Shown: positions 32,698 to 40,275 of the stretch, one piece after another
Layout of the letters: the number at the start of each line of letters is the position of its first letter
How positions within the stretch are numbered: position 1 is the stretch's first letter
Assembly: GCA_035463295.1 (NCBI GenBank)
Contig: DATHTK010000063.1
Span: 1 to 64,000, forward strand
DNA length: 64,000 nucleotides
Direction of reading: 5' to 3'
From: DATHTK01 sp035463295
GTDB lineage: Bacteria; Actinomycetota; Rubrobacteria; Rubrobacterales; Rubrobacteraceae
Notes under the pieces: model-generated
Databases searched by the model: none
Told to the model about the DNA's origin: nothing
What the model saw: only the letters and a program-made list of their open reading frames with translations
Made by a program: the position numbers and the translations under genes

Positions 32698-33393
32698 ATG
32701 AGAATCGAGGAGATTCACGATCTCCGGCTCTCGCCGGCGGAGGCGCGGCGCTTGCAGGACGAGCTCGCCTCGCGCGTGGAGGTGGGGCCGGCGCTGGATC
32801 TGGGGACGATTGGGTATGTGGCCGGGGCGGACGTTTCGACGGAGGGGGAGCGAGCGTACGCGACGGTGGCGGTGCTCGCTTTCCCGGAGCTCGCGGTGGT
32901 CGAGGTGCAGGGGTATGAGGCGCCGCTCACCTTTCCTTATGTGCCGGGCTTGCTCGCTTTCCGGGAGATACCTTCGGTGGCGGGAGCTCTGCGGAAGGTG
33001 GAGGCGCCGGTGGACGCTGTGATCTTCGACGCTCAGGGGCTCGCGCACGGGCGGCGGATGGGTCTGGCATCGCACCTCGGGTTATTCCTCGACGTCCCCT
33101 CGGTCGGTTGCGCCAAGAGCCGCCTCGTCGGCTCCTACAAAGAGCCGGGACTGGAGAAGGGGAGTGCCACGGACCTCGTGCACCGTGGGGAGGTGGTCGG
33201 GAGGGTCGTGAGGACGCGGGATAGGGTCTCGCCGGTCTTCGTCTCGGTAGGGAACCGTATAGACCTCGAGAGCGCCGTGGAACTCGTGCTCGCCTGCTGC
33301 AAGGGGTACCGGTTACCGGAGCCGACGCGAAGAGCGCACAACGCCGCGAACAGGCTGCGTCGGGGAGAGCAGCTCGGACCCACGCTCTTGTAG
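32698..33393 (+). CDS. nfi: Endonuclease V
   Basis: The 231-residue enzyme cleaves DNA next to deaminated adenine (inosine). Motifs are VAGADVSTEG (with the metal-binding Asp), FPYVPGLLAFREIP, containing the family wedge PYIPG-type segment and its glutamate, DAVIFDAQGLAHGRRMGLASHLG with metal-binding Asp, and VGCAKSRLVG. The ATG at 32698 is used because an upstream in-frame stretch to 32629 overlaps the terminator. Length is normal for bacterial EndoV. Confidence 0.94.
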   Translation: MRIEEIHDLRLSPAEARRLQDELASRVEVGPALDLGTIGYVAGADVSTEGERAYATVAVLAFPELAVVEVQGYEAPLTFPYVPGLLAFREIPSVAGALRKVEAPVDAVIFDAQGLAHGRRMGLASHLGLFLDVPSVGCAKSRLVGSYKEPGLEKGSATDLVHRGEVVGRVVRTRDRVSPVFVSVGNRIDLESAVELVLACCKGYRLPEPTRRAHNAANRLRRGEQLGPTLL

Positions 33394-33488
33394 CGCCGGG
33401 AGCAGAGGGATGCCAAGTTACCCGAACGAAGTGGGAAGGTATGCTTCTCGCTCGCGCCACAAGCGCGAGCGTGGGAACGGGGGCCAAC

Positions 33489-35182
33489 TTGAGACAGTTC
33501 AGAGCGATAAGCCGCCGCGACTTCCTCAAGCTGAGCGGGGCTGGCCTGACGGGCGCGGCTCTGTTCGGCGTTGCGGGCTGCGGTGCGGGTGGAGAGATCG
33601 AGGGCGGCCAGGGGGGCGGCGGCGGTGGCAACACCTTCACCTTCGGTCAGGGATCCGAGCCCATCACGCTGGACCCGGCTCACGTCTCGGACTCCGAATC
33701 CTCAAAGGTTACGCGCCAGATCTTCGACAGCCTGCTGGACTTCGCGCCGGAGAGCACCGATGTGGTGCCCGCGCTGGCCACCGAGGTCCCCGAACCCGAA
33801 GATGGGGGCCTCGTCTACACCTTCAATCTGCGAGAGGGCGTCAAGTTCCACGACGACACGGCCTTCAACGCCGATGCCGTGGTCTTCAACTTCGAGCGGT
33901 GGCGGTTCACGGACAACCCCTACCACAAGGGGGGCGGTAGCCAGGCCTCGGACTTCTCCTACTACAATACCTACTTCGAGGGTTTCGACGATGACTCGGT
34001 CATAGAGAAGGTCGAGGCGGTAGACGACTACACCGTACGCTTCACCCTCAGGGAGCCCCTGGGCCGTTTCTGGACCAGATCGCTCAGAGCGGCTTCGCGA
34101 TCGCCTCTCCCAAGGCTATCGAGGATGATGTGGAGGGCTTCTGGCAGAACCCGGTTGGAACTGGCCCGTTCAAGTTCGTATCCTGGGATCGGGGCTCCCA
34201 GGTAACGCTGGAAGAGAACCCGGACTGGTGGGGCGGGAATCTCCCCGAGGACGAGGGAGGGGGAGGTCCGCATGTTGCCAAGGTCGTTATTCGGGGCATA
34301 AGCGACAACACCTCGCGGGTCGCGGCCCTCACGGGTGGAGAGCTCACCGCGGCGGACGGCATCACCCCCGACGATATCCCCACCGTCGAGGAGGCCGGCG
34401 GCGTCAAGATAACCTACCGCCCGCCCCTCACGATCGGGTACCTGGCGATGAACACGCGGAAGGAGCCGTTCGGCAACCGGCAGGTGCGCCAGGCCATAAA
34501 CATGGCGATAAACATGCCGGATATCGTGGAGGCCTTCTTCGGCAAGACCGGACAGCTGGCGACGACCTATATGCCGCCGACCGTCTCGTTCTTCGACGAC
34601 AGCATCGAGCATTACCCCTACGACCCGGAGGGCGCCCGCCAGATGCTCCAGGACGTCGGCGTGGACGGTCTGGAGACCGAGCTGTGGTACATGCCGATTC
34701 CCCGTCCGTACATGCCGGACGGCAAGGGAATAGCCCAGGCCATGCAGTCCGACCTGCAGGAGGTCGGCGTCAACACCAAGCTCGTCACCTTCGAGTGGGG
34801 TACCTACCTGGACAGGACGGGCCGGGGCGACCACCCGATGTGTCTGCTCGGATGGAGCGGCGACAACGGCGACCCGAGCACGTTCTTGAACCCGCTGCTC
34901 ACCAGCGCCGGGGCGACCGAGACCGACGCGCTGAACGTCGCCTTCTACCAGAGCCCGGAGGTGGATGATCTTCTGAACACGGCGCTGAGGACCACCGATC
35001 AGAACGAGCGCGGGGACCTCTACACCGAAGCGCAGCAGATCCTCGTCGACGACGCGCCGTGGGCGCCCATCGCCTACGTCCGGCCGCCGATCGGCCTACA
35101 GGACCAGGTGCAAGGCTACCATCCGAACCCGACCGGTGGCGAGTCGTTCAACAGCGTCCGTTTGGGCGGCGGAGGCGCATAG
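33489..35182 (+). pseudogene. Frameshifted peptide ABC transporter substrate-binding protein
   Basis: Two overlapping frames together encode a family 5 (DppA/OppA-type) binding protein. The first (from TTG 33489, GGGGG upstream) has a Tat motif SRRDFLKLSGAG, a lipobox GVAGC and the family start NTFTFGQGSEPITLDPAHVSD; it runs to EPLGRFW and then nonsense. The second resumes as PFLDQIAQSGFAIASPKAI and continues to 35182 (DQVQGYHPNP near the end). The switch is at 34064-34065, where GGGCCGTTT would read on if it were GGGCCCGTTT. With one extra C the gene would be exactly 565 codons. It may be a real inactivating deletion, programmed shifting, or a sequencing error in a C-run. Confidence 0.9.
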
Positions 35183-35228
35183 GGCTCGCGCCTAGGGCGA
35201 GGAAACGTCCCGAGGAGAGGCAAGAGTA

Positions 35229-36230
35229 CTGGTCGAGTATATCGGGCGCAGAATACTCCAGATCATCCCGGTTCTCCTGGGGGTCTCCCTCGTAGTCTTC
35301 ATCATGGTGCGGGCCATCCCGGGCGATCCGGCCCAGATGATCCTGGGCCAGAACGCCACCGAGACCCAGGTCCAGGAGCTGCGTGCGAGCATGGGGCTGG
35401 ACAAACCCGTCCTCGTTCAGTACGGGATCTTTCTCAGAGACGCGGCTACGGGAGACCTGGGCGAATCCATAGTCACCGGGCGCCCGGTGACCACCGAGCT
35501 GCTGGAGAGGCTGCCGGCGACGTTCGAGCTCGTGGCGTTCGCGATGCTCATAGCGACCCTCGTGGGGGTGCCGGTCGGCGTGATAGCCGCCGTCAAGCAG
35601 TACTCGATCCTCGACAAGGTCACCTCGGTCCTCGCGCTCACCGGTATAAGCATGCCTATATTCTGGCTCGCGATGATTCTCGTGGTCGTCTTTACCGTGA
35701 ACCTGGAGCTCTTGCCCTTCCCGGGGCGATTGAGCAGCAACACGTCCATAAGCGCCGTAACAGGGCTCGTGCTGGTGGACTCGCTCCTCACGTTCAACTT
35801 CGCCGGTTTCTGGGACGGGCTGAAGCACCTGATCCTGCCCGCCCTCGCCCTCGGCACGATACCAATGGCCATCATCACGCGCATGACCCGCAGCAGTATG
35901 CTCGAGGTGATGGGGGAGGACTACGTCAGGACGGCGCGCGCCAAGGGGGTAATACCGTGGCAGGTGGTCTTCAAGCACGCCCTGAGGAACGCCATGTTGC
36001 CGACGATCACGGTCATCGGGCTCCAGGTCGGGCTGTTGATGGGTGGCGCGATCATCACGGAGACGATCTTTTCGTGGCCGGGTATCGGCCAGGTCGCCTA
36101 CGTCTCTATCAATCGCAGGGACTACGCCATGATCCAGGGCGTGGTCCTCTACGGGGCTCTGCTCTTCGTCCTCATCAACCTCATCGTGGATATCCTCTAC
36201 GCGGTGCTCGATCCGAGGGTGAGGTACTGA
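35229..36230 (+). CDS. DppB-type peptide ABC transporter permease with likely CTG start
   Basis: The 333-residue membrane protein has the family start VEYIGRRILQIIPVLLGVSLV, VFIMVRAIPGDPA, LGLDKPVLVQYG-like residues (SMGLDKPVLVQYG) and the permease EAA loop DYVRTARAKGV. After the in-frame stop at 35193 there is no ATG, GTG or TTG before the internal ATG at 35304, which would delete most of the first helix. CTG at 35229 follows GAGGAGAGG by eight bases and begins exactly where homologues start. It forms an operon with the frameshifted binding protein and the DppC-type gene. The ATPase genes are not in this window. Confidence 0.92.
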   Translation: MVEYIGRRILQIIPVLLGVSLVVFIMVRAIPGDPAQMILGQNATETQVQELRASMGLDKPVLVQYGIFLRDAATGDLGESIVTGRPVTTELLERLPATFELVAFAMLIATLVGVPVGVIAAVKQYSILDKVTSVLALTGISMPIFWLAMILVVVFTVNLELLPFPGRLSSNTSISAVTGLVLVDSLLTFNFAGFWDGLKHLILPALALGTIPMAIITRMTRSSMLEVMGEDYVRTARAKGVIPWQVVFKHALRNAMLPTITVIGLQVGLLMGGAIITETIFSWPGIGQVAYVSINRRDYAMIQGVVLYGALLFVLINLIVDILYAVLDPRVRY

Positions 36231-36231
36231 G

Positions 36232-37167
36232 GTGGCTCAGGCAGGAATACCGCAGGGCTCCCCCGGCGACCCCGTCGCCGGCCCCAACCTCGCCGCGCCG
36301 ACGGCGGTCAGGACGAGGAGCCGCTGGGAGGACTTCCGGCGGACCTTTTTCTCCAACCGCCTCGCGCTCTTCGGGACGGTCGTCATGGCCGGCTTCGTGC
36401 TTATGGCCGTCTTCGCGCCGCTCCTGGCCCCCTACGACCCGCTGCAACAGGACCTGGGCGGCAAGTTCGCGCCCCCTTCGTTCGCCCACCCCTTCGGCCA
36501 GGATGAGCTCGGGAGGGACATCCTCTCGCGCGTGATCTACGGCGCCAGGATCTCGCTCACCGCCGGGATCGCCGCCGTCGCCATCGCCACCGGCCTCGGG
36601 ACCCTTATCGGGGTCACAGCCGGGTATTTCGGGCGCTGGCCGGACTCGATCCTGATGCGCCTGATGGACGTAGTCCTCGCCTTCCCAAGCATCCTGCTCG
36701 CGATCGTCATCGTCTCGGTCCTCGGCCCGAGCCTGCCGAACGCTATGCTCGCTATCGGCATCGTCTTCGTGCCCCAGATAGCCCGGGTCGTCCGCTCCGC
36801 GGTGATCTCCGTCCGCGAGCGCGACTACATCGAGGCCGAACGCGCCCTCGGCGCAGGGAACGCTCAGATAGTCTTCTCCGGCGTGCTCCCGAACAGCATG
36901 GCCCCTCTTGTCGTGCAGGCGACCCTCACCCTGGCTACCGCCATCCTCGACGTCGCCGCCCTCTCCTTTCTCGGTCTCGGCGCTCGGGCCCCCACCCCCG
37001 AGTGGGGCGCCATGCTCACCGACGCCTTCCGTAGCGGCTTCGGCGTCTTCGTGCAAGGCCAGCACGCCATTATCTTCCCCGGCATAGCTATCGCTCTCGC
37101 CGTGCTCTCCGTGAACTTTATCGGCGACGGATTGCGCGATGCCCTCGACCCACGCCACCGCCACTAA
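36232..37167 (+). CDS. DppC-type peptide ABC transporter permease
   Basis: The 311-residue membrane protein has the DppC N-terminal pattern (RRTFFSNRLALFGTVVMAG), LLAPYDPLQQDLG, HPFGQDELGRDILSRVIYGARISL and the EAA loop RERDYIEAERALGAGN, where the cytosolic loop docks with the ATPase. Six helices are visible. The GTG start lies just after the TGA of the DppB-type gene, so the two are coupled. An extended hydrophilic N-terminus (about 35 residues, Ala/Pro rich) precedes the first helix. Together with the binding protein it would import di- or oligopeptides, if the first gene is functional. Confidence 0.93.
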   Translation: MAQAGIPQGSPGDPVAGPNLAAPTAVRTRSRWEDFRRTFFSNRLALFGTVVMAGFVLMAVFAPLLAPYDPLQQDLGGKFAPPSFAHPFGQDELGRDILSRVIYGARISLTAGIAAVAIATGLGTLIGVTAGYFGRWPDSILMRLMDVVLAFPSILLAIVIVSVLGPSLPNAMLAIGIVFVPQIARVVRSAVISVRERDYIEAERALGAGNAQIVFSGVLPNSMAPLVVQATLTLATAILDVAALSFLGLGARAPTPEWGAMLTDAFRSGFGVFVQGQHAIIFPGIAIALAVLSVNFIGDGLRDALDPRHRH

Positions 37168-37297
37168 GCCTCTACCACCCCGCGACGAAAGGCGCTCGCT
37201 CCAGAGAAACCTCCAAGGTAGAGGTTTAGGCCATCTATATGCTGGGTACACATATCTTTGTACAGGCAAGATACCAGATAAACAGGAGGAATCGGCA

Positions 37298-37849
37298 GTG
37301 CACAGGACGCCAACTACTTTCGAGAAGACGGGCGAGACGGCCCAGGCCGTGGCCAGGACGGCGCAGGGTTCGGCCTATGTGGTATCGGACTACGTAGCGA
37401 AGTCCCAGGAGTTGAACACCAGGTTCGCCCGGAGCGTAGTCGAGAGCTGGACTGATGTCATGCGCCGTCAGGCGGAGCTCACGCAGGACATGGTACAGGA
37501 GCTTTATAGGAGGGGCGAGGATCAGACCGACGCCGTTCAGAGGCTCTACGGCCAGTGGGCGAGCGCTTTCATGAGCTTTCCCGCTACGGGGATGACGTAC
37601 GATCCGTTCGCTCTGCAGCGGCGCGGGCTCCGCGTAGCCGAGACGGCTATGGAGGACGTCGTTGACGCTGTCGAGACTGGCGGGTTCCCGATCCCGGGCT
37701 ACGACGAGTTGAACGTCAACGAGGTTTCGGCCAGGCTCGACACCCTCACCGCGGATCAGCTCAAGAAGGTCCGCGAGTACGAGAAGCGCAACAAGAACCG
37801 CGAGACCGTCATCGAGCAGATCGACCGGAAGATCCGGATCGCCTCGTAG
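37298..37849 (+). CDS. Phasin-like helical protein with C-terminal IPGYDEL/KNR motif
   Basis: From the GTG at 37298, eight bases after AGGAGG, the product has 183 residues. The N-terminal 120 are helical (ARTAQGSAYVVSDYVAKSQE; SVVESWTDVMRRQAELTQD), as in phasins and related surface proteins. The C-terminal 50 carry PIPGYDELNVNEVSARLDTL and VREYEKRNKNRETVIEQID, a motif also attached to other actinobacterial helical proteins. Function is unknown; polyester-granule or membrane association is only a guess. A strong terminator follows at 37878. The 130 bases upstream are relatively AT-rich and may hold the promoter. Confidence 0.7.
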   Translation: MHRTPTTFEKTGETAQAVARTAQGSAYVVSDYVAKSQELNTRFARSVVESWTDVMRRQAELTQDMVQELYRRGEDQTDAVQRLYGQWASAFMSFPATGMTYDPFALQRRGLRVAETAMEDVVDAVETGGFPIPGYDELNVNEVSARLDTLTADQLKKVREYEKRNKNRETVIEQIDRKIRIAS

Positions 37850-37877
37850 GGCGGGATCAGAGCAAGGCGTTTCGTTG

Positions 37878-37906
37878 AGGCCGGGCGTAATGCCCGGCCT
37901 TTCTCT
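37878..37906 (+). terminator. Rho-independent terminator after the phasin-like gene
   Basis: AGGCCGGGC (37878-37886) pairs with GCCCGGCCT (37892-37900) around GTAAT, and TTCTCT follows. It can act in both directions between this gene and the convergent rodA. Confidence 0.88.
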
Positions 37907-37921
37907 GTCCGGCGGGACCGC

Positions 37922-39064
37922 TCAAAGGCGAGGGTCTCCTTCGTGCTTCAGCTTCGACTGGATGACGATACTCTGGACGAGGCCGACCGAGAGGAGGCTC
38001 ACCAGGAGGTTCGAGCGCCCGTAGCTCACGAGGGGGAGGGGAAGGCCCGTGACGGGCATCATCCCCATAGACATGCCGATGTTGATCAGGACGTGGAACG
38101 TGAGCATCGCCGCAACTCCGACCGAGATCAGCACGCCGAAGCGGTCGCGTGAGATCGTCGCGGCGCGCAGGATGCGCCAGATCAGGACGAAGAAGAGGAA
38201 GAGCACGAGCATGCCGCCAACGAATCCTATCCTCTCGGCCATGTTAGCGAAGATGAAGTCGGTGCGGTCTTCGGGCAGGTAGCCCAGGTCGCCGAGCGTG
38301 GTGGAGACTTCGAAGCCTTTTCCGAGGATGCCGCCGGAGCCGATCGCCATCTTCGAGTTCTCGACCTGGTAGCTCACCTCGGGCGCGCTCGCCGGGTCGA
38401 GGAATGAGGTGAGTCGCGCCAGCTGGTACTCCTCCAGCGCGCCGAGCTTTACCGCTAGGAAGGACCCCAGCGCTCCGGTCGCGAAGAGAGCCCCCAGTTG
38501 CCGCCACGTCGCTCCACCGACGAAGACCATGGCTACGAAGATCGCGCCGAACACGAGCGCCGTGCCGAGGTCCGGCTGTGCCATCACGAGCAGCACCGGG
38601 AACGCCATTATCCCCAGAGCCTTCAAGAAGGTCATGTGAGAGCCGAAGCTGTTCTCCGCGACGTAACCGGCCAGCACCACTATCACGCAGAGCTTGGCGA
38701 ACTCCGAGGGCTGTACCTGTACAGGACCGACGTCGATCCAGCTCTTCGACCCGTGTACCGCGAACCCCGCCACGAGCACCGCGAGCAGCATGGCGATCGC
38801 CAACCCGTAGATGGGGCGCAGGTAGCGCTGCAGGCGCTGGTAGTTGAAGAGCGCCAGCGGCGTCGCCAGCGCGAGACCGACCACCAGACCCATCGCTTGG
38901 TTGAGAGCGTAGAACTGCCGGTAGTCCGTGTCCGCCATGTAGACCGCGAGAATGCCTGTGCCGCCCAGCGCCAGCGCGACGAGGAGCAGCACCGGGTCCA
39001 GGCGACGTAACCGGTCGGAGACCCTTACGCCCTGCGCCTTCTTGCCCACTCTGGCGACAGCCAA
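37922..39064 (-). CDS. rodA: SEDS peptidoglycan glycosyltransferase RodA/FtsW
   Basis: The 380-residue inner-membrane protein polymerises lipid II glycan with a partner class B PBP. About ten helices are visible. The SEDS marks are GSKSWIDVGPVQVQPSEFAKL, MAQPDLGTALVFG, YQVENSKMAIGSGGILGKGF, LPEDRTDFIFANMAERIGF and TGLPLPLVSYGRSN, with the Asp of the catalytic loop and the GGG/YGRSN end. The spacing after PLVSYGRSNLLVSLLSVGL fits RodA better than FtsW. The TTG at 39064 is chosen for its GGAGGG ribosome site. It is divergent from the sortase gene. Confidence 0.92.
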   Translation of the reverse strand: MAVARVGKKAQGVRVSDRLRRLDPVLLLVALALGGTGILAVYMADTDYRQFYALNQAMGLVVGLALATPLALFNYQRLQRYLRPIYGLAIAMLLAVLVAGFAVHGSKSWIDVGPVQVQPSEFAKLCVIVVLAGYVAENSFGSHMTFLKALGIMAFPVLLVMAQPDLGTALVFGAIFVAMVFVGGATWRQLGALFATGALGSFLAVKLGALEEYQLARLTSFLDPASAPEVSYQVENSKMAIGSGGILGKGFEVSTTLGDLGYLPEDRTDFIFANMAERIGFVGGMLVLFLFFVLIWRILRAATISRDRFGVLISVGVAAMLTFHVLINIGMSMGMMPVTGLPLPLVSYGRSNLLVSLLSVGLVQSIVIQSKLKHEGDPRL

Positions 39065-39167
39065 CGACCCTCCTACGGGGAATCCGTTCGAACCCAGATA
39101 ACTTAACCGATCCGAACCCTCTCGACAACGCCGCGCGGAAAGTGTTGAGTTTTTGTGAGGAATGTTT

Positions 39168-39195
39168 TTGTGTTGTGTCAAGCGGGCTGTATGAT
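39168..39195 (+). promoter_or_regulatory. Sigma-70-type promoter of the sortase gene
   Basis: TTGTGT (39168-39173) and TATGAT (39190-39195) are 16 bases apart. Transcription would start about seven bases on, at or next to the GTG of the sortase gene at 39202, and there is no ribosome site between. Confidence 0.6.
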
Positions 39196-39201
39196 ATCCG
39201 T

Positions 39202-39840
39202 GTGAGAAAGGAGCCTTTCGGGTCCTGGACCCGCACGGACAAAGCGTCGGTCTACCACCGCTCGAGGTCGAGGCGGCGGGCGAGCCGGAGTACGATAGCG
39301 CTTCTGGGAGCGGTTATGATCCTGTTCTCCATAGGGATGGTCGTCGCCGACGTTACGAGCGTCGAGGACTCTTCATCGGCGGCTCCGACACACGACAGAG
39401 GCAAGGGTCTGACGCTCACGGTACCGAAGATGGACCGGGTGGCAAATGTACCCGTCGCCAGCGCTACCTCCGGGAACAAGGCGAAGCTCGCCAGCGGCGT
39501 CGTGCGCCTGAAGGACACGGGGCTCCCGTGGCAGGAGGAGGCGAACGTCTACATCGCCGGCCACCGCCTCGGCTACCCGAGGAGCGGCAGCTTCCTCGTC
39601 TTCTGGGACCTGAACAAGCTCAAGCGAGGGGATCGCGTCGTGCTCCGGGATTCCGAGGGTCAGAAGTACGTCTACAGGGTCTTCGACAAGCTGATCGTAC
39701 CCCCGGGAGACGTATCGGTAAAGAAGCCGGTGGAGGGCAAGAATATAGTCAGCCTGCAGACCTGCACCCTCCCTAACTACAAGGACCGCCTGATCGTTCG
39801 CGCAGAATTGGTCTCCGGCGGAGGCTCGTCGCTCCTCTAG
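39202..39840 (+). CDS. Class E-type sortase
   Basis: The 212-residue membrane-anchored transpeptidase has a basic Arg/Ser N-terminus, one membrane helix (STIALLGAVMILFSIGMVVAD), then the sortase barrel. The catalytic histidine is in YIAGHRLGYPR, the cysteine in SLQTCTLPNY (TLxTC type) and the arginine in DRLIVRAEL, as in actinobacterial class E sortases that recognise LAxTG-like signals. The start is assigned to GTG 39202; the AAAGGAG nearby lies inside the gene and leads to no start codon. No substrate protein with a sorting signal is seen in this window. Confidence 0.88.
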   Translation: MRKEPFGSWTRTDKASVYHRSRSRRRASRSTIALLGAVMILFSIGMVVADVTSVEDSSSAAPTHDRGKGLTLTVPKMDRVANVPVASATSGNKAKLASGVVRLKDTGLPWQEEANVYIAGHRLGYPRSGSFLVFWDLNKLKRGDRVVLRDSEGQKYVYRVFDKLIVPPGDVSVKKPVEGKNIVSLQTCTLPNYKDRLIVRAELVSGGGSSLL

Positions 39841-39860
39841 CCGCGAACCGCCCTTAGCGA

Positions 39861-40110
39861 CTACAGGAGCGGCAGCCTCGGCATCCCCTCCGACGGTCGG
39901 TAGGTGTCGAACCCCATCTTGACGAGAAACAACCAGCGGGGAAATAGAGTGCACTCGTGCTCGTTGGGCAGCTCCAGCGTCAGCCCAGCTCGTTCCACAC
40001 CCGGGGCTCCTCGCCCACGAAGCTCCCGCTGATCGGGTGGAACCCCGCGAGGTGGAGGAATCCGCCGCGACGCAACCGTGTGGCGACGACCCCGCCCGGT
40101 CGAACCGGAA
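39861..40110 (-). pseudogene. Remnant of a class I SAM-dependent methyltransferase
   Basis: One minus-strand frame reads RLRRGGFLHLAGFHPISG and SFVGEEPRVWNELG; after a frameshift the next reads LTLELPNEHECTLFPRWLFL and DTYRPSEGMPRLPLL, to a stop at 39861. These are the two ends of a common methyltransferase family in which GGRFxLAEFHP is followed, about 60 residues later, by LEFLHEHPFxxFPRWPFLV and PxGMPRLPLMYSL. The middle part and all the SAM-binding N-terminus are missing. It is a truncated, frameshifted relic, lying against the promoter of the MFS gene. Confidence 0.72.
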
Positions 40111-40124
40111 TGTGCCCGCCGTTC

Positions 40125-40154
40125 TTGACAACAGAAGCGAAAAACCCCTATACT
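40125..40154 (+). promoter_or_regulatory. Near-consensus promoter of the MFS transporter gene
   Basis: TTGACA (40125-40130) and TATACT (40149-40154) are separated by 18 bases. An operator-like palindrome follows at 40163. Confidence 0.82.
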
Positions 40155-40162
40155 GCATTGCG

Positions 40163-40179
40163 TACTTACAGTGTAAGTA
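40163..40179. promoter_or_regulatory. Perfect 17-bp palindromic operator
   Basis: TACTTACAGTGTAAGTA is an 8-bp inverted repeat around a single G, just downstream of the promoter -10 box, so a bound protein would block transcription. The half-site TTACA...TGTAA is typical of TetR/AcrR operators. No TetR gene is adjacent in this window. Confidence 0.75.
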
Positions 40180-40275
40180 GACAAGACGGGAGGGGTGGTG
40201 GGGCGGGTTTAGGAGATGCACGGTGTGGTTCGGGCATAGAGGGCGTAGTCGGATGTGCCTTGCCAGGGGTGGTTC

